Positions 8,032 through 17,303 of a stretch of DNA of 64,000 nucleotides are shown piece after piece. Numbering within the stretch: position 1 is the stretch's first letter; every line of letters begins with the position of its first letter. Source of the DNA: CAVXJN01 sp963773585 (GTDB taxonomy: Bacteria; Pseudomonadota; Gammaproteobacteria; JASBUN01); the NCBI GenBank assembly GCA_963773585.1, contig CAVZBR010000001.1, positions 881,073 through 945,072 of the forward strand, in the 5' to 3' direction. The notes beneath the pieces are model-generated. The model saw only the letters and a list, made by a program, of their open reading frames with translations. It did no database searches and had not been told where the DNA came from. A program made the translations under genes and the position numbers.

Positions 8032-9976
8032 GTGACAGGGACGGTCGGTATTTCCCGTGCACTTACCAATTCATTGCTGCTGATTGCGGTAGCCGGCGCA
8101 CCGCTGATCGGATCGCAATCATTGGCAGCGGTAAAAGAGCCCGACGCGACCCGTTACGAATTCCTCGATCGCAACAAAGCTGAAGACAAAGCAGCGAAAC
8201 TGCGTGCGCAGGGACAATCGGCACAGGTTGAAACGCACCAGCGCAATGTAATTTACCGGACGCTGCAGCTGCGGGTGTTTCAGGACTGGTCGGTGGCCAA
8301 ACGTATCGAGGCGCGCTTGCGCGAAGCTGGTATTGACGCGCTGGTGATCAACGATCCGTACGAGCGCGGTTACGCTGTGAGCGCAGGTGCGTTTCTGACC
8401 GACGAAAATCTAGCGCAACAGGAACGCAAACTTCGCGAATTGGGCTATCGGCAGTTGGCAGTGGTACCCATGCGGGGCGCACTGACACGCTACGTGGTGT
8501 TGGCGGCTCCCCAGCCTGAAGTCACGCCGAAGGGTGCCGGTGCCGACGCCCGGTCCTGCGCCCGCGCCCGGGGAAGCGCCAACCCGGCAGGCGGAAAAGG
8601 CGCCCGAGGTGGTTGCGCCCTCGGGTGAACCGGAGGCAGCCCCGCAGGTACTGGTGTTCGGCGCGCCCACGGACCCACTCACCAGCTATGGAGGCGTCCG
8701 CGCGCGACCTGAAGCACAGCCCGGTTCATTCCATTTCGGTCTGGACGAGCTTCGGCTAGAAGGCGGTTGGTTGACCAAGGGCGATCAGCCGGTGGATGGA
8801 AGCCACTACGCCCACGCCAGCGCGAGCATGGATTGGCGGCCATCGTCGGCCTGGGAATTCCGCGCTGGCGCGCGACTCGACGGTTATCGCCAAACCGGCG
8901 ATCCTCACTTCACCGACGGCGACGCCGATTACGACGAGACCTACATCCGCTACCGAGGCGATAAATTCCGGGTCACGGCCGGCGCGCAGAAGGTGATCTG
9001 GGGGCGCGTCGACGAAGTGCCGCCCAACGATCGACTGAGCGTTCAGGACGCGCGCAGGTTCTTGTTGGACAGCCTGCAGGACCGGCGGCTGGCCGTGCCG
9101 GCGCTCCGCTTGGAAACGTTCCATTCGGGATTCAAGACCGATCTGATGTGGGTGCCCGAATTTCGAGCCGCCGAGCTGCCTACTGTCGACAGCATCTGGT
9201 CTCCCGTGGACAAGCGCGATGGACGCTTGATCGGCATCGAGCAAAACCCCGTGCTCGCGGCATTGGTGAAGGGTGGCACGTTCGATGAGGACGAGCATGG
9301 ATCCGGTGGCGCAGGCCTGCGGTTGAGTCGCGCCGGCGAAGGATTCGATTATGCAGTCACGGTCCAGAGAGCGCGTCAGTCGCTGCCGTATTATGAATTG
9401 GACCCGGCGGCCAGGGCTGCATTGATTGCGACCGCCAACCCCGCAGCGGCGCTGGCTGCTGCAAACGGGGCGACGTTCACGGCACGTCATCCATATACCT
9501 GGTCGTTCGGCGGTGATGTCGGTTTCGAGTCCCACGGCGCCACTTGGCGTTTTGAAACTGCGTATTTAACCGATGTGCCGGTGACCACCACCGACCTGCG
9601 TATGGAGACTGTAAAAGGAATCGACTGGGTGGCGGGTGTCGAGTTCTACCCCGGCGATGCAAATGCGCGCGTGAATCTGCAACTGGTCGGCCATCATTTG
9701 CTGGACGCGCCTGCCGTGTTGGATCGGGAAAACGTCTACAGTCTCAATGGCGCCATCGAAGACGTATTCGGTCATAGCAAATGGCGGGCGAAGATGCGAT
9801 TTTCAGTGGGGCTCAATGAACACGACGTCTACGTGAATCCCGAAATTGCCTATCTCGCAATGGAACCGCATGAATTCTATATCGGCGCCCATTACTTCGC
9901 CGGTGACCAGCAAACTTTCGGCGGCTTCCATGAGAATCACGATCTCATCACGGTAGGCTGGCGCGCACACTTCTAA
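8032..9976 (+). CDS. SPOR-domain/outer-membrane beta-barrel protein, frameshifted
   Basis: Two overlapping frames read as one 647-aa protein. The first part (GTG 8032, good AAGGAG site) has a signal peptide and a SPOR-like repeat (about 75-165, LQLRVFQDWSVAKRIEARL and LRELGYRQLAVV). The second part, from about 8530, is a Pro/Ala linker followed by a porin-like barrel with alternating strands and a terminal aromatic (WRAHF), resembling DUF1302 or phosphate-selective porins. The second part alone would begin at a GTG without a signal peptide, which a barrel protein needs. Removing one G from GGG at 8532-8534 joins the frames exactly (PEVTPK then VPVPTPGP). The stop overlaps the RND start (TAATG). 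The likely role is the outer-membrane exit of the adjacent RND system. Confidence 0.75.
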
Positions 9977-12240
9977 TGGCCACGCGGACGCGTGCGTATT
10001 GGGTCATTGCGCTGCTGGTGTGTCTATTCATTGCGGCCGGTGCAACACTTTCGCGCTTGCGAGTGGACAACACGCCGAATGAATACGCTCCCGCTGATTC
10101 CGCAACGGTAAAGCTGGATGAAGACCTGCGCAGACAATTTCCAAGGGATTGGGGATTGGTGCTGCTGTTCCGGAGCGAGAATCCTTACAGCTCGCAATTC
10201 TTGTCGCGCTTGCATGCGTTGACGCAACGTCTTTCGCGCGATCCCCGCATCGAGCGTGTTTTAAGCCCGACTACTTTAGACCACATCAGCGGCACCGAAG
10301 ACGGTTTTGCCGTGGAGCCCTTGGTCGATCCCGCCGAGCTTGATTCCGGGGACCCCGAACAGCGACGTAAGCGCGTACTCGGGGATCCGTTCGCCCCCGG
10401 ACTGGTCGCTTCGCCCGATGGCCATGGCTTGGCGCTGATCGTCCGGACCAAGGAGCTGCACGACAGTCTCGAGCGACTGCGGCTTTACAATTCCGTGCTC
10501 GGCAGCATTCACGATTCGGGGCTAGACGGAAGTTTGATCGCCACGGCGGGGGAAGTCGCTCTCGATGTCGCCGAGCTGAAATCGGTATTGCGTGACAGTG
10601 CCGTATTCGTTCCCATCACGACCGCAGCGGGGCTCGTGCTGTTGTGGTTTCTGTTCCGGCGCCGCGTTGCGATCGTGCTGGCCCTGGTCGCGATTTCATT
10701 CAATGTCACAATCGCAATTGCGGCAATCGCAATCTGGGGTCGTCCGCTCACCTTGGTGACCGCTATGGCACCCCCACTTGTCGCGGCGCTCACGATCGCC
10801 GCATTGATTCACCTTTACAACGCTATTTACAGCGCTTCCGCGCGCGGTTTGGTAGGCGCTTCCCGCATGGGCGCGGCGTTGACGGAACTTCGCCGGCCGG
10901 CTTGGTACACGTCGATCACCACGGCCGCCGGGCTGTTTTCGTTGGGACTGAGTCCAATACCACCCATCCAGACCTTCGGGTTTGCAAGCGGAATTGCGGC
11001 GCTCGTCATTTATCCGCTGACGATCTGGGCCTTGCCGGCGTTGCTGATCGTCTGGGATCGCAAACCGTGGCCGGGGCGGGGCAGGGTGGGCGCAAGTTTA
11101 GATTTCCTCGTCAGCCGCAGCGCGAAGCTCGCATTGCGTCGACCTGTCTGGGTGATTGGAATCGTGCTGGCGTTTCTGGCGGCCGGTGCGCCGCTTCTCA
11201 TGAAAGTTCAAGCCGAGACCGACGTATACCGATTTTTCCGTGATTCGCATTGGCTCACCCGCTCTACCAACGCGGTCGAACGCGACCTTGCGGGCATCTG
11301 GATGTTAGAGATCGTTTTCGACGGCCCCGGCCGGGACGCGCTCAAAGATCCCGAGCGTCTGAAGGCGCTGAAAGACTTTCAAAATTGGCTCGACGATTTG
11401 CCCGATGTGGATCGAACCTATGGCATGACCGATATTGTTGAGCAAATGAACTGGGCGTTTCACGGAGAAGATCAGCAATTTCGCCGCTTACCGGACGATC
11501 GCCGCCTGCTCAGCCAATATCTATTCATTTATGACGGTCGCGACCTATACGAACTGGTCGACCGGGATTTCCAGCGCACGCGGATGACAGCCAATCTGAA
11601 GGTGCACGGCGCCACTGCCATTCAGGGTGTGATCCAGCAGATCGAAACGCACTTGAAAGATCATCCGGTTGCAGACCTGCATTGGCAGATTGGCGGCCGA
11701 GCCAAACTCTTCGCCGAGCAACAGGATCGATTGGTTACCGGCCAAATCCGCAGCCTGGGTCTGGCGCTGGTGCTGATGTTCGGCCTGATGCTGCTGTTGT
11801 GGCGTTCAGCGTCCGCCGCTATTTTGTGCATGATTCCGAATGTCTCGCCTATCATTTTGATATTTGTAGCAATGGGGGCGCTCGACATACGGCTCGATAT
11901 GGCCACGGCGATGATCGCGTCGGTTGCGGTCGGCATTGCGGTGGACGACACCATCCACGTCTACGAAGGGTTCAGCCGGCAACGAGCACGCGGCGTGCGG
12001 GTATTCGCCGCGTTGATTCGAACTTATAATCGCGCCGGCCGCGCGGTAGCCGCGACTACCACCATCTTGTCGGCGCAGTTTCTGCTCCTGATGTTTTCCG
12101 CGTTTGTCCCCACGGAGCAGTTCGGTTTGCTCACCAGTATTGGCCTGCTTGCCGCGTTGATGTTCGATCTTCTGTTATTGCCGGCGCTGATCATCCTATT
12201 CTACGGGCGGCGACCCGCGCCGGTTCCGGGCGGTCGGTGA
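9976..12240 (+). CDS. RND-family (MMPL) transporter
   Basis: This 754-aa inner membrane protein has the duplicated layout of MMPL/HpnN-like RND transporters. TM1 is at about residues 8-27, followed by a periplasmic domain (about 30-200), five TM helices to about 390 (e.g. VPITTAAGLVLLWFLF), a second TM with a periplasmic domain (about 405-590), and five more TM helices to the C-terminus. The charged TM motif GIAVDDTIHVYEG (about 655) is the family's proton-relay region. MMPL-type RNDs typically move lipids or other hydrophobic molecules outward or between membranes. Its start overlaps the stop of the barrel protein, and the LolA-like carrier is two genes upstream. I infer that the cargo could be the product of the acyltransferases at 5176 and 6258; no sequence feature proves this. 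Confidence 0.88.
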   Translation: MATRTRAYWVIALLVCLFIAAGATLSRLRVDNTPNEYAPADSATVKLDEDLRRQFPRDWGLVLLFRSENPYSSQFLSRLHALTQRLSRDPRIERVLSPTTLDHISGTEDGFAVEPLVDPAELDSGDPEQRRKRVLGDPFAPGLVASPDGHGLALIVRTKELHDSLERLRLYNSVLGSIHDSGLDGSLIATAGEVALDVAELKSVLRDSAVFVPITTAAGLVLLWFLFRRRVAIVLALVAISFNVTIAIAAIAIWGRPLTLVTAMAPPLVAALTIAALIHLYNAIYSASARGLVGASRMGAALTELRRPAWYTSITTAAGLFSLGLSPIPPIQTFGFASGIAALVIYPLTIWALPALLIVWDRKPWPGRGRVGASLDFLVSRSAKLALRRPVWVIGIVLAFLAAGAPLLMKVQAETDVYRFFRDSHWLTRSTNAVERDLAGIWMLEIVFDGPGRDALKDPERLKALKDFQNWLDDLPDVDRTYGMTDIVEQMNWAFHGEDQQFRRLPDDRRLLSQYLFIYDGRDLYELVDRDFQRTRMTANLKVHGATAIQGVIQQIETHLKDHPVADLHWQIGGRAKLFAEQQDRLVTGQIRSLGLALVLMFGLMLLLWRSASAAILCMIPNVSPIILIFVAMGALDIRLDMATAMIASVAVGIAVDDTIHVYEGFSRQRARGVRVFAALIRTYNRAGRAVAATTTILSAQFLLLMFSAFVPTEQFGLLTSIGLLAALMFDLLLLPALIILFYGRRPAPVPGGR

Positions 12241-12617
12241 GGCTGTATGACTTACGTAATATAAATTAAATAAAAATATAGGGTTATGCCTTCTTTTTTT
12301 GATTTTAATCCCAAGGTTATGTGGTACATTTGGCCCCAAGATTCGGCATACATTCAGTTGTTGATTAGCCACTACTGAAGTGTGTACTACATTAATCGGA
12401 CAAATACCGGAATCTCGGATTCAGGTTCGGGAAATTCGGCAGCCGCGACCCGAAGCTCGGCGCGGCAGTGGCAGTAACGGTCGGGGAGACCAAGACAAGA
12501 TTCCAGATCAATGGCTGGTGGTCGACTTTTTTCAGGTTGCGCCGGGTAACTGCAGCGTTACCGGCGTGTCCGGTCCCAAGTGCTGTGCAATAAATCGTGC
12601 CTAGGGAGGGCATTTCC
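12241..12617 (+). other. AT-rich leader/promoter region of the EPS operon
   Basis: This 377-bp gap opens the core EPS operon. Its first 70 bases are strikingly AT-rich compared with everything around them (e.g. TAATATAAATTAAATAAAAA near 12258), and the rest returns to normal composition. I found no sigma-54 doublet with correct spacing, no confident -10/-35 pair and no riboswitch I recognise. Short ORFs here are not credible genes. The AT-rich stretch is a plausible promoter or regulator-binding site. Confidence 0.45.
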
Positions 12618-13257
12618 GTGCGACAAGCAATTTCTACCTGTTCATTTTGGATCCGTGTCCTCGCTGCGCTAGCAGTCGCTGCCACTTTGGCAGGTTGCGC
12701 GGCGAAGGGCGGTTCGACCGCCCTGGAAGGATCCGTCAGCGACGCGCAGACGCCCAATTACATCATTGGCCCTGGCGATTCGGTCAACGTCTTCGTATGG
12801 GGAAACTCCGAGCTTGTCCGCGTCGGTGCCGGTGCGGCCCGACGGCAAAATCACGACACCGTTGATCGAAGACGTCCAGGCTAGCGGAAAGACTCCTACC
12901 GAACTCGCCCGGGAGATGGAAACCCGCCTTGGCAAGTACATAAAGAATCCCGTCGTCACTGTGATCGTCACCAGCTTCGTCGGCAGGTTCAGCGAGCAGA
13001 TCCGAGTCGTGGGCCAGGCTACGAGGCCGCAATCATTGCCCTATCGCGAAAACTTGAGTCTGTTGGACGTCATGATTTCGGTGGGCGGTCTCACGGATTT
13101 CGCAGCCGGAAATAGTGCGAGTCTTATTCGCACTGAAGATGGCAAACAGAAGCAATACCGATTGCGAATCGATGATCTGATCAATGACGGCGACATCAGC
13201 GCTAACGTAGCGCTGCGCCCCGGCGACATCGTGATTATTCCGGAAGCTTGGTTCTAG
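12618..13257 (+). CDS. XrtA-associated polysaccharide export lipoprotein (Wza-like), frameshifted
   Basis: This Poly_export/SLBB outer-membrane protein exports the exopolysaccharide and pairs with the chain-length protein encoded next. Start GTG 12618 has GGGAGG upstream. The lipobox LAGC puts the lipid-anchored Cys at residue 27. The conserved block NYIIGPGDSVNVFVWGNSEL then runs into a frameshift at 12814-12815. Removing one T from CTTG gives EL-SASVPVRPDGKITTPLIEDV, the expected continuation, followed by the SLBB part (VVGQATRPQSLPY, LLDVMISVGGL, LRPGDIVIIPE). The repaired length of 212 aa fits the small XrtA family (TIGR03027). As sequenced, neither fragment is functional. Confidence 0.85.
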
Positions 13258-13290
13258 GTTCGGATTCGCTCGCGAGGAGCTAGTAAGACA

Positions 13291-14872
13291 ATGAAAGAGT
13301 TAATGGACCAGCTCATGGCGTATATCCGCGGTATCTGGCGGTACCGTTGGTACGCGATGATGCTTGCGTGGGCGTTGGTGTTGGCAGGCTGGTTCGTGGT
13401 GGCGAAGCTACCCGATCAATACGAAGCCAGCGCGCGTATCTACGTGGATACCGATTCGATTCTGCGTCCCCTGATGAGAGGCCTTGCGGTACAGACCAAT
13501 CTGAACCAGAGGGTTCAGATCATGACCCGCACGTTGCTGAGTCGTCCGAATCTCGAAAAGGTCACGCGCATGACCGACCTGGATATTACGGCGCGGACGC
13601 CGGATGATCTCGACCGGCTCGTACAGCGCCTCGGTTCGGAAATCCAGCTCAAGAGCGCAGGTCGGCGCACTGAGAACCTCTATGAAATTTCGTATCCGGA
13701 CAGCGATCCTCAGCGCGCCAAACGCGTTGTCCAAGCCCTCTTGACAATATTCGTTGAGAGTACCTTGGGCCAAAGCCGACAGGATTCGAACTCCGCGCAA
13801 AAATTCCTGGATCAGCAGTTGCGCGAGTATGAAGCACGGCTGGTGGAATCGGAGGAGCGCCTCAAGGAATTCAAGCGTAAGCACGTTGGCATGATGCCGG
13901 GCGACGACAAGGACTATTTCGAGCGCTTGCAAGGCGCGGAAGCGGAGTTGGCCCAGGCCAAGCTGCAACTGCATGAAGAGCAGCGGCGGCGGGACGAAAT
14001 CCAGAGTCAACTCAAAGGTGAGGAGCCCGTCTTCGGGTTCGGTCCCAACGGCGCGGGATCACCGCCCGCCACGGACCTCGACGGGCGCATCAGCAAACTC
14101 GAGCAGAACCTGGATGCGCTCAAGTTGCGCTATACCGACCAGCATCCGGACGTCATCTCGACGAAAGAGACGATCGCGGAACTCAAGGCGAAGCGCAAGG
14201 AAGAGCGGGAAATGCTGAGTAGTCAGCCGGGCGCCGCCTCGCCGCTGGATACGAACCCGGTCTATCAACAGATGAAAATTTCCCTTGCCGACGCTGATGG
14301 GCGGATCGCCTCACTCACGGTGCGCGTGCAAGAGTATGAAAAGCGTGTCGCCGCGCTGCGGGAAATGATCGATACGATCCCCGAAGTGGAAACGGAATTG
14401 AAGCGATTGAACCGCGACTATTCCGTCACCAAGCAAAATTACGAGGCTCTGCTGTCGCGGCGGAGAGTCGGCGCAGATGGCGGAAGACGTCGAACAGACC
14501 GGCGACAATGTGCAATTCCGGGTGGTGGATCCGCCGCATGTGCCGCCGAGTCCATCCGGGCCAAACCGATTATTGTTGAGCACGGGCGTACTGTTCGGAG
14601 GATTGGCGGCCGGAGTCGTCCTCGCACTCTTGTTGTCGCAGCTCTGGCCGGCTGTCTACGATCGGAAAGTGCTGCGCGATATCACCGGCTTCCCGGTTTT
14701 CGGTGCCGTTTCGCGAATTTGGACTCAGGATCTACTACGCAAGCGGCGCCTGGAAGTGACCGGTTTCGCGACGGCCGGCGTGACCTTGCTAGTGGTATAT
14801 AGCTTGATCATGTGGCTGCACAGCTCGAATCAATTCCGCCATCTGCTGGACGTGGCGCGGAGGTGGGTATGA
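13291..14872 (+). CDS. XrtA-system chain-length determinant (Wzz/GumC-like), frameshifted
   Basis: This inner-membrane polysaccharide co-polymerase sets EPS chain length and couples to the export lipoprotein and tyrosine kinase. TM1 is at about residues 17-38 (YAMMLAWALVLAGWFVVAKL), followed by the Wzz domain (YEASARIYVDTDSILRPLMR) and a long coiled coil (about 170-390). The family motif LSRRESAQMAEDVEQTGD is broken. An extra A at 14464 shifts the frame, and the rest (DVEQTGDNVQFRVVDPPHVP, two C-terminal TM segments) continues in the next frame. The repaired protein has 526 aa, normal for TIGR03007. The stop overlaps the next start (ATGA). Without the repair the protein would lose the second TM region and end in out-of-frame residues at 14802. 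Confidence 0.87.
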
Positions 14873-15746
14873 CGAGTATCGAAAAAGCCGCCGAGATGCT
14901 CAATGAGCAAAAGGCCCAGCGCAAATCGAACGCGAAGGCAGACACTCATCCGGAACAAGCATGAGCATGCACCGGCGCAAGAGCGCGGAGCAGGACGAAG
15001 AAGGCGGCGGTCGGATTTGCCACCTGGACTTCGAGACACTCCGGGCAAAGGGGTATCTGACGCCGCATTCGGCGCAAAGCCAACTCGCCGAAGAAATGCG
15101 TCTGCTCAAGCGCCCGCTACTTCGCAACGCCTTCGGTAAAGGCGCGGCACCGGTGCGCTACGGAAACTTGATTTCCGTAACGAGTGCGTTGCCCGGTGAA
15201 GGCAAGACATTCACTACGTTGAATCTTGCTATGAGCATGGCGATGGAAATGGACACCACCGTGCTAATGGTGGACGCCGACGTGATAAAGCCATCTCTCA
15301 CGCGATTGCTCGGTTTGGAAAATGAGCCGGGCCTGATCGACGTGTTGATTCATCCTGAACTTGATATGGGTTCTGTCATCGTGCCGACCGACCTGCCAAA
15401 GTTGCGTGTGATTCCCGCAGGCCGCCGCCACGCCCATTCGACGGAGCTGCTTGCCAGCGATCAAATGGAACATATCGCAGTCGAGTTGTCCGAGCGATAC
15501 CCCGATAGGGTCGTGGTGTTCGATGCGCCGCCGTTGTTGGTAACCAGCCAGGCTGGGGTGCTGTCCCAATTGGCGGGCCAGATCATGATCGTGGTTGAAG
15601 CCGGCAAAACTCCGCAGAGTGCAATCAAGGACGCGGTTGCACATTTGGATAAAGACAAGGTAATCGGCATGGTGCTGAACAAGGGCCGGCGTGCTTTCGG
15701 AACCGAGTATTACTACGGGGGCTATTATGGGTCGTACGGGGAGTGA
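14869..15746 (+). CDS. XrtA-associated tyrosine autokinase (CpsD/CapB-like), frameshifted near the N-terminus
   Basis: This cytoplasmic BY-kinase partner of the chain-length protein has Walker A SALPGEGKTF, Walker A' VLMVDADVIKP and Walker B VVVFDAPPLL. It ends in a Tyr cluster (EYYYGGYYGSYGE) suited to autophosphorylation. The family normally opens with a short MSxIEKA helix; here MTSIEKAAEMLNEQKAQ starts at ATG 14869 and stops after 31 codons at 14962-14964. The kinase frame starts one base back (ATG 14961). One missing base near 14961 would join them into 292 aa, the usual length. The alternative is a genuine 31-aa ORF coupled to the kinase by ATGA, but family comparison makes a frameshift more likely. 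Confidence 0.85.
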
Positions 15747-17301
15747 GTTGAGGATTTTGTCTCGCTCTTCGACCTGGGTCCTGCTGACAGTACTTTCCGC
15801 CTCGGCTACCGCGGCTCCGCCGAAGGACGACGCTACACGTCAGCGGTTGCGACTCGTTCCAACTGTCGAGGTCGCCGAGACATATAGTGACAATGTCAGC
15901 CTTGCGCCGAGCGGCCGGGAAGACTGGGACCTGATCACCGAGGTTACACCGGGCCTGTCGGTCCATGGTCAGTCCGCGCGGATCAAGGCTGACGCCGATT
16001 ACCGTATTCAGAATCTGCTCTACCTGCATGAACCCAGTCGCAGCACCGTCAATCAACAATTCAAGGGGGCGGGGACAGCCGAACTGCTGCAAGATCATCT
16101 TTTCTTGGATTCCGACGCAGTAGTGACCCAGGTTGCGCTCGATCCTAGTCGTGACGCGTCTTACGACACCGTCAACAGCGTGCCGCGCGAAGACGTCTAC
16201 AGCTTTCGGGCGGGACCACGCTATCAGCAGAATCTCGGTGGATATGCGAGATTCGATGCCAAGTATTTATATAGCATCGTTCATTACGGGGGTAGCAGCG
16301 TCGCGTCTGACACAGTGATCAATCTTGCGCAGGCGAACCTCGCCAGTGGCCGTCGGTTTACCCGATTGGGATGGAACCTTTCCTACTATGACGAACGTGT
16401 CAATAGAAGCAGCGAAAGTTCCATAGGGGATGCGAAGCACCAGGTTGCCGTAGCGGATGTGCGCTACGCATTGACCCAGCATTTCAGTCTGCTGGCACGG
16501 GCAGGCGACGAGACGCACGAATTTGATACGGCACAACAAGGTTACCAGAACGGAACCTATACCGCCGGCGGTTTTCAGTGGCGTCCAAACCGGCACACCA
16601 GCTTCGACGCTTTGTACGGCGACAGGTACAAGTCGGCGTCATTGGCGTGGACGCCTACGAGCCGAACTTCATTGAAGTTAGGATGGCGCGATACTGCGGT
16701 TGGCGCCAACGTAGGACAAGCTTGGAATGCCAGTGCCTCTCTGAATACGCGCCGCACTCGATGGGCTTTCTCCTACTTCGAGGAACCGGGAACTGTACAG
16801 CAACTGGTTTTCGATCGGCAGGTGTTCCTATATCTGGACCCGCTTACCGGCAAAGTTTATCCCGAACCCAGTGCCGATCGGGTGCCATTGACCTCTGTCG
16901 ATTTGTTCTCACTAACGGATGAAATGTTCATTCGCAAACGTGGCGAATTGAGCTTTGGATTGCATACCGGCCGTACCACCGGGTCTGTCATCGTTTTCGA
17001 CGAACAGCGCGAGTACACGGACACCGGCAATACAGAATCCAGTAAGGGAGTGCGTACCGCCGCCAAGTGGAAGTTCGCTCCGCGTACAAGCTGGCTCGGG
17101 AATGCGAATTGGTCCCGCGGTAGCCTGCGCCTTTCCTCGTCCGACTACGAGTTGTGGCGAGTCGAAACCGGGCTCCAGGAGAAAATCAACCTGAAAACTT
17201 TCGCACTGGTTACGGTAAGCCATACCGAGCGCACCTCCGGTGCAGGTAGCGGAGGGTATATCGAAAACCGGATTTCAGTCCGTCTCCACATGCAGTTTTA
17301 G
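15727..17301 (+). CDS. XrtA/PEP-CTERM-associated outer-membrane beta-barrel protein (TIGR03016-like)
   Basis: This 524-aa protein has an N-terminal signal peptide (LSRSSTWVLLTVLSASATAA). The signature VPTVEVAETYSDNVSLAPSG and DLITEVTPGLSVHGQSARIKADADY follow, then many alternating strands with Arg/Tyr/Trp girdles to the C-terminus (ENRISVRLHMQF). That is the pattern of an outer-membrane barrel. Family members are always found in XrtA EPS operons, and a role in polysaccharide secretion is assumed. ATG 15727 overlaps the kinase 3' end by 20 bp and has a GGGGG site; the longer frame from 15691 would run through the kinase gene. Confidence 0.85.
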   Translation: MGRTGSELRILSRSSTWVLLTVLSASATAAPPKDDATRQRLRLVPTVEVAETYSDNVSLAPSGREDWDLITEVTPGLSVHGQSARIKADADYRIQNLLYLHEPSRSTVNQQFKGAGTAELLQDHLFLDSDAVVTQVALDPSRDASYDTVNSVPREDVYSFRAGPRYQQNLGGYARFDAKYLYSIVHYGGSSVASDTVINLAQANLASGRRFTRLGWNLSYYDERVNRSSESSIGDAKHQVAVADVRYALTQHFSLLARAGDETHEFDTAQQGYQNGTYTAGGFQWRPNRHTSFDALYGDRYKSASLAWTPTSRTSLKLGWRDTAVGANVGQAWNASASLNTRRTRWAFSYFEEPGTVQQLVFDRQVFLYLDPLTGKVYPEPSADRVPLTSVDLFSLTDEMFIRKRGELSFGLHTGRTTGSVIVFDEQREYTDTGNTESSKGVRTAAKWKFAPRTSWLGNANWSRGSLRLSSSDYELWRVETGLQEKINLKTFALVTVSHTERTSGAGSGGYIENRISVRLHMQF

Positions 17302-17303
17302 CT

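Noticed and set aside
12241..12617. Cyclic-di-GMP riboswitch in the EPS leader.
   Set aside because: No match to the conserved GEMM core could be found by eye.
13408..14010. 200-aa minus-strand ORF in the chain-length gene.
   Set aside because: Antisense shadow; the plus strand is clearly a Wzz-type protein.
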